Below, piece by piece: positions 44,206 to 54,064 of a stretch of 64,000 nucleotides of DNA (positions within the stretch are counted from its first letter, which is position 1; the number at the start of each line of letters is the position of its first letter). Source of the DNA: Streptomyces violaceusniger (GTDB lineage Bacteria > Actinomycetota > Actinomycetes > Streptomycetales > Streptomycetaceae); NCBI GenBank assembly GCA_005405945.1, contig BJHW01000001.1:6014001-6078000 (forward strand), in the 5' to 3' direction. The notes beneath the pieces were generated by a model that saw only the letters and a list, made by a program, of their open reading frames with translations, was not told where the DNA came from and ran no database searches. A program made the translations under genes and the position numbers.

Positions 44206-45636
44206 TGGCTGTCGTACGGGAGTTCACCCTGCCCGATCTGGGCGAGGGACTGACCGGCGCCGAGATCGTGCGCTGGCTGGTCCAGGTCGGCGATGTGGTC
44301 GCGGTCGACCAGCCGGTGGTCGAGGTCGAGACGGCCAAGGCGATGGTGGATGTGCCGTGCCCCTACGGCGGTGTGGTGACGGCCCGTTACGGCGAGGAGG
44401 GCGCGGAGGTGCCGGTCGGGGCGCCGTTGATCACGGTCGCCGTACCGGAGGGCTCGGACGACGGATCCGGTCCGGCGGTCACCGAGGGCGCGATCGACGG
44501 CGCGTCGGGCAATGTGCTGGTCGGCTATGGCACGGCCGGTCCCGCCGCGCGGCGCCGCCGCGTTCGGCCCTCCCCGGGCCGCTGCGCGAGACGCCCACGG
44601 CCCTGGCGGACCGCTGCCCGAGACGGCGGCGGCCCCCGCCGTGCCCGTGCGCGGGACGGAGACGGCAGCCTCCGCCGTGCCCATGCGCGGGACGGAGACG
44701 GCGGCCCCCGCCGTGCCCGTACGCGAGACGGTGACGGCCCCGCCGGGCCCCTTCCGGTGATCTCGCCCCTGGTGCGGCGGCTGGCCCGGGAGCACGACGT
44801 CGATCTGCGGCAGCTCAGGGGCTCGGGCCCCGAGGGGCTGATTCTGCGGGCGGACGTCGAGCGAGCGGTCGCGGGCACGGCGCCCGCCTCCGCCCCCGCG
44901 GCGTCCGCCCCCGTAGTGCCCGCCCCCGCAGCGTCCGCCCCCGCCCCGGAGGGGGAGCGGGTTCCGCTGCGAGGGGTGCGGGGCGCCGTGGCCGACAAGC
45001 TCGCGCGCAGCCGGCGCGAGATCCCGGACGCGACCTGCTGGGTGGACGCCGACGCGACCGAACTGCTCGCCGCCCGTACGGCGATGAACGCCGCGGGCGG
45101 GCCCAAGGTGTCCGTGCTCGCCCTCCTGGCCCGTATCTGCACGGCGGCCCTCGCGCGCTTCCCCGAGCTCAACGCCACGGTGGACATGGACGCCCGGGAG
45201 ATCGTCCGGCTCCCCGACGTCCACCTCGGCTTCGCGGCGCAGACGGACCGGGGGCTGGTGGTCCCCGTGGTGCGCGACGCCCACACGCGGACCATAGAGG
45301 GGCTCTCCGAGGAGATCGCCCGGCTGACCGAGGCCGCGCGGGCCGGGACCCTCGCCCCGCCCAGCTCACCGGCTCCACCTTCACCCTGAACAACTACGGG
45401 GTGTTCGGGGTCGACGGCTCGACGCCGATCATCAACCATCCCGAGGCGGCGATGCTCGGGGTCGGGCGGATCGCCCGAAGCCCTGGGTGCACCAGGGCGA
45501 GCTGGCGGTGCGCCAGGTGGTGCAGCTGTCGTTCACCTTCGACCACCGGGTGTGCGACGGGGGCACCGCCGGCGGATTCCTGCGGTTCGTGGCCGACTGC
45601 GTGGAGCAGCCCATGGTGTTGTTGCGGCGGCTGTAG
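44205..45636 (+). CDS. bkdC: Branched-chain 2-oxoacid dehydrogenase E2 (dihydrolipoamide acyltransferase; five frame breaks)
   Basis: Repaired length 478 residues. An N-terminal lipoyl domain has the modified Lys in VETAKAMVDVP. An Ala/Pro linker and an E3-binding domain (ISPLVRRLAREHDVDLRQLR) follow, then the acyltransferase domain with active-site FDHRVCDGG. The frame breaks five times, near 44570, 44609, 44751, 45358 and 45477; each is restored by one added C or G. Between the first and third breaks the given sequence would otherwise code an improbable Arg-rich stretch. The start overlaps the bkdB stop. Confidence 0.88.
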
Positions 45637-45665
45637 CGGATGCTCGGCGGCGCCATACTCATGGG

Positions 45666-46492
45666 GTGACTCCAGGTGCGTATGACGCAGTGATCCTGGC
45701 CGGGGGCGCCGCTCGGCGGCTCGGTGGGGTGGACAAGCCCGCGCTGCGGGTGGGCGGGCGAGCCTTGCTCGACCGGGTGCTGGACGCATGCCGGGGCGCC
45801 GGGCGGACCGTCGTCGTCGGCCCGCGCAGGCCCACGGCGCGGCCGGTGCGGTGGGCCCGGGAGGAACCCCCGGGCGGCGGCCCGGTCGCGGCCGTCGACG
45901 CGGGCATCCGGCAGACCACGGCTCCGGTCGTCCTCGTCCTCTCCGCCGATCTGCCCTTCCTCACCCACGAGACCGTCGAGACCCTCCTCACCGGTCTCCA
46001 GGGCGCCGAAGGGGCCGTGCTCATCGACCCCGACGGCCGTGAGCAGCCCCTTGTCGCCGCCTACCGAGCCGAGCCGCTGCGCCGCGAGATCGCCCTCCTC
46101 GCCACCGAACACGGCGGCCTCGGCGGGCTGCCCCTCCGCCTCCTCGTCTCCGAGCTGGCCCTGGCCCGCCTCCGGCACCCCACCGCGTCGTTCGACTGCG
46201 ACACCTGGGAAGACATCACCACGGCTCGAGCGCGCATCAGGGAGCATGGAAACGTGTTGGACGAATGGATTGCCGCAGTCAAGGCAGAGCTCGGGATCGA
46301 CCTGGATGTCGACACCGCGGCCCTACTCGATCTGGCCCGTGACGCCGCACATGGCGTCGCCCGGCCCGCCGCCCCCTGACCACCTTTCTGGTCGGCTACG
46401 CCGCGGCCCAGAAGGGCGGCGGCCCCGAGGCGCTGGCCGCCGCCACCGAGAAGGCCGCGGCGCTGGCGGCGCGTTGGGCCGAGGAGCAGTGA
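45666..46492 (+). CDS. MobA-like nucleotidyltransferase fused to DUF6457 (one frame break)
   Basis: Molybdenum cofactor guanylyltransferase-like protein of 275 residues after repair. The NTP-transferase domain has ILAGGAARRLGGVDKPALRV at the start, GPVAAVDAGI and SADLPFL. From about residue 197 a DUF6457 domain follows (LDEWIAAVKAELGIDLDVD ... FLVGYAAAQKGGGPEALAAA). The frame breaks near 46375; CCCCC should be CCCCCC so that the reading continues RPAAPLTTFLVGY. GTG start. Its stop overlaps the moeA GTG, so both serve molybdopterin cofactor synthesis. Confidence 0.87.
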
Positions 46493-48553
46493 CACCTCGC
46501 CGCCCCGGGACGGGGACCCGCTCGACCGCGAGGTCGACGAGGCGCTGGCGCTGGCCAATGAATCGCCGCCGCAGAGCCCGGAGCCGCCCGGAACGGAATC
46601 GGAAGAGGACTGGGCCGACGCCGCCCTCAGCCTGGCCAATGGCCGCCCGGCCCGACCCACCCGGGAGCGAAGCCCCGACGACACCGATGACGTCGGCGAC
46701 CCCGACGGCATCGGCAATACGAACAACACGGGCAACAGGAGCAATACGCGCAACACGGGCGACATCAGCGACACCGGCGACCCGACCCGGACGGACTGGG
46801 TCGAGACCGCGCTCGACCTGGCACGGGAAACGGCGGAAGAGCCCGCGGCGGCCCTGGATGCCCAGGGCCGCGTACGCCGAAGGCCCGAGGTGTATTCGAG
46901 GAGCCGATCTTCGGGTAGTCCGACGTCGGAGGGCACTGGCACCAAAAGCACACGGTTCAGGACCCTCGCCCAGCAGGCTCCGGCCCCGCACCCGGCCCCG
47001 CACCCGAAACGCGCCCCCGGCGCATCCACACCCCACCCGCCTCCCTCCATGAACCCACCGCACCGCGCCCCACCTCCTGGCCCGACGCCCGCGCCATCGC
47101 CGCCCGCGCCGCCGTCAAGGAGGCCGCCCACGCCGCCCCGGTGATGCGGCCGCTGTCCGAGGCGCTCGGCCAGGTCCTGGCCGCGCCGCTCGCGGCGCTC
47201 ACCGATCTGCCGCCCTTCGACACCTCCGCCATGGACGGCTGGGCGCTCTCGGGCCCCGGTCCCTGGCGGCTGCCGACCGGCACGAAGGGGCAGGACCACC
47301 CCGGCATCCTCGCCGGACACGGCGAGACGGCCCCCCTCCCCGACGGCCACGCCGTCCGCATCGCCACTGGCGCCCGCGTCCCGCCCGGCGCCACCGCCGT
47401 ACTGCGCAGCGAGTACGGCACCGACGCGGGCGACGGCTGGCTGCACGCGTCCGCCGCCCACCCCGTCGTCCTCGGCCAGGACATTCGCACCCGGGGCCAG
47501 GAGTGCCGCAGCGGCGATCAGCTGCTGCCCGCCGGGACCCTGGTCACCCCCGCCGTTCTGGGCCTGGCCGCCGCGGCCGGGTACGACGAACTGCCGACGG
47601 TGCGCAGGCCGCGCGTCGAGGTGCTGGTCCTGGGCGATGAACTGCTCACCGAGGGGCTGCCGCACGACGGCCGGATCCGGGACGCGCTGGGGCCGATGGT
47701 CGGGCCGTGGCTGCGGGCGCTCGGCGCCGAGGTCGTGAGCACCCGGCGGCTGGCCGACGAGGCGGACGCGGTGTACGCGGCGGTGGCCGAGTCGTCCGCC
47801 GACGTCGTCGTGACGACCGGGGGCACGGCCGCGGGCCCCGTGGACCATGTCCACCCCACCCTGCGCCGCCTGGGCGCCGAGCTGCTGGTGGACGGGGTGG
47901 CGGTGCGCCCCGGCCACCCGATGCTGCTGGCCCGCCTCGCCCGCGAAAGCGCTGGAAGCGCTGGGGACCCCGGAAGCCCCGGAGACCCCGGAAGCCCCGG
48001 AGACCCTGAAAGCCTCGGAAACACCAAAAGCCCTGGAAACCCCGGAAGCCCCGGAAACTCCGAAGGCGCCGAACCACCCAAAACCACGGAAAGTCCCGAG
48101 CGCCGGTCCCGCCCCGCCCGGCATCTGGTGGGGCTCCCCGGCAATCCGCTCGCGGCGGTCTCCGGTCTGCTGACCCTCGCCGAACCGCTGCTGCGGACGC
48201 TGACGGGCCGCCCTGCCCCCGACCCCGGCCCGGCCCCGCTGGCCGAGGCCGTGCAGGGGCATCCGCGGGACACCCGGCTGGTCCCCGTGACCTTCCGGCA
48301 GGACACAGCCGTGCCGCTGCGCTTCAGCGGCCCGGCGATGCTGCGCGGCATCGCGGTGGCCGATGGCCTCGCCGTGATCCCGCCCGGCGGGGCGAAGCGC
48401 GGCGCGGAGGTCGACGTACTGGATCTCCCGTGGTCGGCGAGCGCGACAGAGCAACCGAGCCACAGGGACCAAGCGCGCCAACGCACGGCCCAGGCGACCG
48501 ACGGCGAGGACATATCCCCCAGGAGGGCCCGGCGTGAAGCTGCCCAGCCATGA
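46489..48553 (+). CDS. moeA: Molybdopterin molybdenumtransferase MoeA with long variable N-terminus (two frame breaks)
   Basis: MoeA inserts molybdate into adenylylated molybdopterin. The conserved enzyme begins near 47040 (ARAIAARAAVKEAAH) and shows LPPFDTSAMDGWAL, VVVTTGGTAAGPVDHVHPTL and HLVGLPGNPLAAVSGLLTL. About 190 residues precede it: three related helical motifs (DREVDEALALAN, DWADAALSLANG, DWVETALDLARE) separated by an Asn/Gly/Thr-rich stretch. A collagen-like Gly-Xaa-Yaa insert interrupts the enzyme at 47941-48113. Frame breaks lie near 46508 (CCCCGGG, one G short) and somewhere in 46920-47030. The GTG overlaps the preceding stop. Repaired length about 688 residues. Confidence 0.83.
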
Positions 48554-49588
48554 CGCGGCCGCCCGCACCCCGGGGGACGGCGGCCACCGCGTCCATCTGC
48601 CCCACTTCCCGCGGGCCCGCTGCGCCAGGTCGCCCGGCGGCTGCTGCTCGCGCTGCTGGTGCTGGTGCTGACGGTGGTCATCGTGTACGTCGACCGCGCC
48701 GGCTACCACGACAACTCCGACGAGCGGGTCGACTTCCTGGACTCCGTCTACTACTCGACCGTCACGCTGTCCACGACCGGATACGGCGACATCGTGCCCT
48801 ACAGCGACAGCGCGCGGCTCAGTAACATCCTGCTGGTCACGCCGCTGCGCGTGGTCTTTCTGATCATCCTGGTCGGCACCACCCTGGAAGTCCTGGCCGA
48901 ACGCACCCGCGAGCAGTACCGCCTGAACCGCTGGAGGTCAGCGTTGCGTGATCACACCGTCGTCGTGGGCTTCGGTACGAAGGGGCGGTCCGCGGTGGAG
49001 ACCCTTTGCGCGACGGGGCTGCCCAAGAACCGGGTGGTCGTGGTGGACCCGAACCACAAGGTGATCGAGGCGGCGAACGCCGAGGGGTTCGCGGGGGTGG
49101 TGGGCGACGCGACCCGCAGCGATGTGCTGTTGCGGGCGGAGGCGCAGCGCGCCCGCCAGTTCGTGATCGCCACCCAGCGCGATGACACCGCCGTCCTGGT
49201 CACGCTGACGGCCCGGCAGCTCAACCGGGGCGCCAACATCGTGGCGGCGGTGCGCGAGGAGGAGAACGCGCCGCTGCTGCGCCAGTCCGGGGCCGACGCG
49301 GTGATCACCAGCGCCAGCGCGGCGGGACGCCTGCTGGGCATGAGCGTGCAGAGCCCGACGGCCGGTGCGGTGATCGAGGATCTGATCCAGCAGGGCACGG
49401 GCCTGGACCTGGTGGAGCGCACGGTGGTGAAGGCCGAGGTGGGCAAGTCGGTGCGGGACACGGAGGACCTCGTGGTGTCCGTGCTGCGCGGCCATCGCCT
49501 CCTCGCGTACGACGACCCCGACGCCAGCCCGCTGCAGGCGGCCGACCGCTTGATCACGATCGTTCGCGCGCCGATGGTCCAGGAGTAG
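48534..49588 (+). CDS. Potassium channel protein with RCK/TrkA-N domain (one frame break)
   Basis: Repaired length 351 residues. The membrane part is a two-helix pore: TM1 LLLALLVLVLTVVIVYV, selectivity filter TTGYGD and TM2 VVFLIILVGTTLEVL. A cytoplasmic RCK domain follows with Rossmann motif VVVGFGTKGRSAVE, then a TrkA-C-like segment. It should form a tetrameric, ligand-gated K+ channel. The GTG start (VKLPSHDAAA) overlaps the moeA 3' end by 20 bases. The frame breaks near 48625; GCGGGCCC needs one more G to read PRGPLRQVARRLLLA. Confidence 0.88.
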
Positions 49589-49598
49589 CCTCGCGGCC

Positions 49599-50575
49599 AT
49601 GCATGCGATCACGATTCCCGAACCTGGTGGCCCCGAAGCCCTGGTATGGGCGGAGGTCCCCGATCCCGTGCCCGGTGAGGGCGAGGTCCTGGTCGACGTG
49701 GCGGCCGCCGGCGTCAACCGCGCGGATGTGCTCCAGCGCCAGGGCCACTATCCGCCGCCGCCCGGAGCCTCGCCCTACGCCGGTCTGGAGTGCTCGGGCC
49801 GGATCTCGGCGCTCGGCCCCGGCGTCACCGGCTGGGCGGTGGGCGACGAGGTGTGTGCCCTGCTCGCGGGCGGTGGATACGCCGAGAAGGTGGCGGTTCC
49901 CTCGGGCCAGCTGCTGCCCTCCCCGAGGGCGTGGACCTGGTCACGGCCGCCGCGCTGCCCGAAGTGACCGCCACCGTCTGGTCCAACGTCTTCATGATCT
50001 CCCATCTCCGGCCGGGCGAGACGCTGTTGGCGCACGGCGGATCGAGTGGCATCGGCACCATGGCGATCCAGCTCGCGAAGGCGGTCGGGGCGCGGGTCGC
50101 GGTGACCGCGGGCGGCCCGGAGAAGCTGGCCGCCTGCCGGGAGCTGGGCGCCGACATCCTGATCGACTACCGCGAGCAGGACTTCGTGGAGGAGGTCCGC
50201 CGGGCCACCGACGGCGCGGGCGCGGACGTCATCCTGGACATCCTCGGCGCGAAGTACCTCGCCCGGAACCTGGAGACGCTCGCCGTCAACGGACGGCTGG
50301 CGATCATCGGGCTCCAGGGCGGTGTGAAGGCCGAGCTGAACCTGGCCACCCTGCTGTCCAAGAGCGCCGCCGTGACGGCCACCGGGCTGCGGGGCCGCTC
50401 GCTGGCGCAGAAGTCGGCGATCATCGCGGCGGTACGGGAGCATGTCTGGCCGCTGATCGGGGGCGGCCGGGTCCGCCCGATCGTCCACAGCACCGTCCCG
50501 ATGCGGGAGGCCCCGGAGGCCCACCGGGTGCTGGAGTCCAGCACGCATGTGGGCAAGATCCTGCTGACGACCTGA
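49599..50575 (+). CDS. Zinc-less quinone oxidoreductase (MDR family; one frame break)
   Basis: NADPH:quinone reductase of 325 residues after repair. The N-terminal GroES-like domain (GEVLVDVAAAGVNRADVLQR, PGASPYAGLECSG) is followed by a Rossmann domain (LLAHGGSSGIGTMAIQLAKA, GADVILDILGAKYLARNL). It lacks the structural-zinc Cys cluster of alcohol dehydrogenases. The frame breaks near 49920; CTGCCCTCC needs one more C to read QLLPLPEGVDLV. It starts 10 bases after the channel gene. Substrate unknown. Confidence 0.9.
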
Positions 50576-50584
50576 GGGGCGCGG

Positions 50585-50749
50585 TTCCGTACGGCGGCGC
50601 CGCCGCGTTCCTTACGGCGCCGCCGCGCTCCTTACGGCAGGCGCCGCGGCCCTAACGGCGCCGCCGCAGTTCTTATGCGGTCGCCGCGGCCCTTACGGTC
50701 GTACCGCGGCCCTTACGGTTGTACCGCGGTCCTTACGGCGGCGTTCAGG
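50585..50749 (+). repeat. Degenerate 20-23 bp tandem repeats with CCTTACGG core
   Basis: About eight imperfect units carry (C/T)C(C/G)TTACGG or close variants followed by GCCGCCGCG- or TACCGCGG-like sequence. They fill the gap between the oxidoreductase gene and the small membrane protein gene. No protein is coded. Confidence 0.75.
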
Positions 50750-50819
50750 ATGCCCGGTCCCTCGCCTCATGTGACGCTGATCCCGTTACGCAACGGTTCG
50801 GCACGGGAGGGTGACCACC

Positions 50820-51290
50820 GTGAACCCTGCGACGCTTCGCACGCTCCCCGCGGCGGCCCTGCTGGCGGGCACCGCCCTGGCCGCGGCCCCCGCGTCCGCC
50901 GCCCCCGTCACCCCCGCCGACGATGGCGGCGGGCTGGCGGGCACCCGCGCGGGCGAGGGCCGTGCGCACCCCGGCCGCGCCGAAACGCCGACCCCCTCGT
51001 CGCCGGAGGAGCCGGAGGGGGAGCCCTCGGCCGACACGGGGGACGACGAGAGCACCGGGCGGTTCTCGGTGGTGCCCGAGTGGACGCCGTCCTCCCTCCC
51101 CGTCCCACAGCGGCCGGACCGGCACCAGGCGCGCGAATCGCTCCCGTCCGGTCAGCCTTACGGTGCGCAGCGGACCGCCGCCGAGCCCAGCGGGCGGGCG
51201 ATGCGAGTGCTGCCGCTGGGCACCGGTCTCGCGCTCACCGGGCTCGGCCTCGGCCTGGCGTTCTTCGGTCTGCGACTGCGCCGTCGCTGA
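50820..51290 (+). CDS. Small secreted/membrane-anchored protein
   Basis: A 156-residue protein with a signal peptide (LPAAALLAGTALAAAPASA, cleavage near residue 24), an acidic Pro/Glu-rich middle, and one C-terminal helix (VLPLGTGLALTGLGLGLAFF) followed by RLRRR. The GTG at 50820 is preferred over 50811 because GGGAGG (50805-50810) would otherwise touch the start. It resembles many uncharacterised Streptomyces surface proteins. The LALTG inside the helix is unlikely to be a sortase signal because too few hydrophobic residues follow. Confidence 0.78.
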   Translation: MNPATLRTLPAAALLAGTALAAAPASAAPVTPADDGGGLAGTRAGEGRAHPGRAETPTPSSPEEPEGEPSADTGDDESTGRFSVVPEWTPSSLPVPQRPDRHQARESLPSGQPYGAQRTAAEPSGRAMRVLPLGTGLALTGLGLGLAFFGLRLRRR

Positions 51291-51398
51291 GCAACGCCAC
51301 CGATCCGAGGGCCGCCGCCGACAGCCGTCGCGGGTGATCGCCGCCGAATCCTCGACCCTCGCCCGCCGTACCGGGTGCCGGTGCGGAACAATAGGGGT

Positions 51399-51967
51399 AT
51401 GAACCAGCCGATGAACGAACGAGCGCAGGAGAGCCCGCACGTCCTGGTCGTCGGTCCGGACGGCATGGCACTCGGCGGCGTCACTCCTGCTTCTGGCGAG
51501 GGCAGTGGTGACGACGAGTCGCGCGAGGTTCCCGTGACGGACATGGTCGAACAGCCGGCGAAGGTCATGCGCATCGGCAGCATGATCAAGCAGCTTCTGG
51601 AGGAGGTCCGCGCCGCGCCTCTCGACGAGGCCAGCAGGGTCCGGCTCAAGGAGATCCACTCCAGCTCGGTGAAGGAGCTGGAGGACGGGCTGGCCCCGAG
51701 CTGATCGGGGAGCTGGAGCGGCTGTCGCTGCCCTTCACGGACGAGGCGGTGCCCACCGAGGCGGAACTGCGCATTGCCCAGGCTCAGTTGGTCGGCTGGC
51801 TGGAGGGGCTGTTCCACGGCATCCAGACCACCCTGTTCGCCCAGCAGATGGCGGCGCGCGCCCAGCTGGAGCAGATGCGCCGGGCGCTGCCGCCGGGGAT
51901 CGGCGGGGGCGAGGAGGACGAGGCCGTGCCCAAGCCGGGCGGCGCCCGCTCGGGGCCGTACCTCTGA
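51399..51967 (+). CDS. bpa: Bacterial proteasome activator Bpa (one frame break)
   Basis: ATP-independent activator that docks on the 20S proteasome as a ring. Repaired length 189 residues. The helical core is seen in VMRIGSMIKQLLEEVRAAPL, VKELEDGLAPELIGELERLSLPF and QLVGWLEGLFHGIQTTLFAQQ. The C-terminus ends GPYL, comparable to the GQYL proteasome-docking tail of the mycobacterial protein. The frame breaks near 51699; GCCCCGAGCTG should be GCCCCGGAGCTG. ATG start with AGGGG upstream. Confidence 0.9.
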
Positions 51968-52011
51968 GCCTCTGAACCGCGCGACGGGACGCGCACCGGA
52001 CACAACGAAAC

Positions 52012-52057
52012 GACGACGCCGCGGGCCTCACCTTCCGATGAGGCCCGCGGCGTCGTC
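52012..52057. terminator. Bidirectional terminator between bpa and kinase gene
   Basis: A perfect 19-bp stem with an 8-base loop (CCTTCCGA) lies between the two convergent genes. It is the strongest hairpin in the window. Confidence 0.85.
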
Positions 52058-52087
52058 ACGCCGGAAGCCGGGGGGTGCGAGCCGCCC

Positions 52088-53752
52088 TTACCCCGGGTTG
52101 CCGGTGGAGACGGTCAGCTCGATGGTGTCCGTCTTGGGGTTGTACGGCTCGTAGTTCCGGTACGTGTAATTGAGGACGGTGCCCTTGCCCCACAGATTCT
52201 CGTCCTGGGGCACCACGCGGTACTTCCAGCCCGCCGCGCGGATGCACTTCTTCACCGAGTCGATGTAGAGGTTCTGGAAGTCGGGCACCGTGTACGTGCC
52301 CTTCTCGTCGGTGTCCTCGTACGCGTCGGTGCACTTCGACGTCTCGATCGTCTTGGTCTTGTCGCCCATGCGGAAGCCCGAGGCGGTGTCGGAGGCCGAT
52401 GGCGACGCCGACTTGCCGCCACCGCCCCCCTTGCTCTCGTCCTTGGAACCCTCGCTGTCGCCGCTGAGCGCGACGACCAGGATCACGGCGATGACCGCGA
52501 TCGCCGCGACGACGGCCGAGCCTATGATCACGCCCTTGTTGCCCCTGCCGCCCCCGCTCCCTGACGGCGTCGAGGGCGAGATGTTGTACGGCGGCGGGGT
52601 GCTGGGGCCCTGGTACGAGGGCGTCGGGGCCTGATAGCCCGCCTGCCCCAGCGGTGTCGTGGACGGCGCCTGGCCGGTCGGGGGCGGCGGGGTGGACGGG
52701 CCGAAGGCGCCGAACTGCCCGGGGGAGTGCTGCGGCTGGTACGGCGTCTGGACGCTGCCGGGGCCGGGCGCGGGCGTCTGCTGGTCGATCGGCGGGAAGA
52801 CCGCCGAGCCGACACCGGCGCCGCTGCGGGCCGGGGGGCCGCCGCTGATGATGATCGGGGAGGCGCCGGTCTGCCCGGTGCGGGCGACTCGTGCGCATTC
52901 GTCGCGCATGGCCTCGGCGGTCGGGAAGCGCTCGTTCGGGTTCTTCTTCAGGGCGCGGGCGACCAGCGCGTCCACCGCCGGGGGAATGGACTGGTTGATC
53001 GAGGAGGGGGCGACCGGCTCCTCCTGGACGTGCGCGTACGCGATGGCCAGCGGCGAGTCCGCGTCGAAGGGCAGCCGGCCGGTCAGCAGCTCGAAGAGCA
53101 TGATGCCGACCGAGTACAGGTCGCTGCGGGCGTCGACGCCGCGGCCCAGCGCCTGCTCGGGGGAGAGGTACTGCGGAGTGCCGACGACCATGCCGGTCTG
53201 GGTCATGGAGGTGACTCCGGACTGCATGGCGCGGGCGATGCCGAAGTCCATGACTTTGACCACATTACGCTTGGTCATCATCACGTTACCCGGCTTGATG
53301 TCGCGGTGGACCAGCCCCATCTCATGGCTGATTTCCAGCGCCGCCAGCACATCACTGGTGATCTTCAGTGCCTTTTCGGTCGGCATCGCGCCGTATTGCC
53401 GGACATCGCCGTCCAGAACCGAGCGCAGCGGCTGCCCCTCGACGTACTCCATGACGATGTACGGCATCAGGGAGCCGTCGATGGAGTCCTCGCCGGTGTC
53501 GAAGACCGAGACGATATTGGTGTGCGTGAGTTTCGCCACCGCCTGGGCCTCGCGGCGGAACCGCTCGCGGAAGGACTGCTCGCGTCCCAGCTCGGTGTGG
53601 AGGGTCTTGATGGCGACCTGGCGGTCCAGCACGGTGTCGTAAGCCAGGTGGACGGAGGCCATGCCGCCCTCGCCCAGCAGGTCACGCAGCTGATACCGGC
53701 CGTTCGCCAGAGAGTGGCCTTGATACCTGCCCGATGCGCCGTACTGGCTCAT
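52088..53752 (-). CDS. Ser/Thr protein kinase with single PASTA-like extracellular domain
   Basis: A 554-residue receptor kinase. The kinase domain (about 20-285) has GEGGMASVH, AIKTL, HRDIKPGNVMM and DFGIARA. It is followed by a Pro/Gly/Gln-rich linker, a membrane helix (VIIGSAVVAAIAVIAVILVV, about 420-440) and an extracellular part. That part ends in one PASTA-like domain (VPDFQNLYIDSVKKCIRAAG ... IELTVSTGNPG) with two Cys that could pair. ATG at 53752 with GGGGGAAG upstream. It is divergent from a second kinase at 54065; the pair recurs beside bkd genes in streptomycetes. Confidence 0.92.
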   Translation of the reverse strand: MSQYGASGRYQGHSLANGRYQLRDLLGEGGMASVHLAYDTVLDRQVAIKTLHTELGREQSFRERFRREAQAVAKLTHTNIVSVFDTGEDSIDGSLMPYIVMEYVEGQPLRSVLDGDVRQYGAMPTEKALKITSDVLAALEISHEMGLVHRDIKPGNVMMTKRNVVKVMDFGIARAMQSGVTSMTQTGMVVGTPQYLSPEQALGRGVDARSDLYSVGIMLFELLTGRLPFDADSPLAIAYAHVQEEPVAPSSINQSIPPAVDALVARALKKNPNERFPTAEAMRDECARVARTGQTGASPIIISGGPPARSGAGVGSAVFPPIDQQTPAPGPGSVQTPYQPQHSPGQFGAFGPSTPPPPTGQAPSTTPLGQAGYQAPTPSYQGPSTPPPYNISPSTPSGSGGGRGNKGVIIGSAVVAAIAVIAVILVVALSGDSEGSKDESKGGGGGKSASPSASDTASGFRMGDKTKTIETSKCTDAYEDTDEKGTYTVPDFQNLYIDSVKKCIRAAGWKYRVVPQDENLWGKGTVLNYTYRNYEPYNPKTDTIELTVSTGNPG

Positions 53753-54064
53753 TTCGTACTTCCCCCTCGGCGCACTCACTACTCTGACGCGCACGTTTCG
53801 ACGCATTGATCTTGATGTTCTGGATATCGTGGCCAAGTCTGCCCCAGGCCACGGACACGTCAAGCCGCGTTGCCCGTTCCGTGACCGGATGCGCAAGAAC
53901 CCGTCACGCGATTTGCATCGCTTCACCGTCAACAGGTTTGATGGCCGGTCCATCACCAACCGATACACGGCGCGAAGGCTGTAGCGTGCCTAGCGGGAAC
54001 CGTACCGCCCGTGGGCGGGGCGATCTCGACCCGACCCCCACCGAGAACGAGACGGCGAGGACCG
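53753..54064. other. Divergent promoter region of two kinase genes
   Basis: No gene seen in 312 bases. It contains a 6-5-6 inverted repeat TGATGG-CCGGT-CCATCA (53939-53955) and TAGCGT-like -10 candidates near 53982. Both kinase promoters must lie here. Confidence 0.4.

Noticed and set aside
44205..45636. bkdC as a decayed pseudogene
   Set aside because: All catalytic and lipoyl motifs are intact and single-base repairs restore the whole protein; decay would not spare every motif.
46890..47144. Separate small Pro-rich gene before moeA
   Set aside because: The frame is one reading of the moeA N-terminal linker between two frame breaks; no start signal or conserved content.
50585..50749. CRISPR array
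   Set aside because: Units are imperfect, about 20 bases, with no distinct spacers and no cas genes in the window.
51190..51290. LALTG in the C-terminal helix of the small surface protein as a class E sortase signal
   Set aside because: The motif lies inside the membrane helix and only about ten hydrophobic residues follow, too few for a sorting signal.
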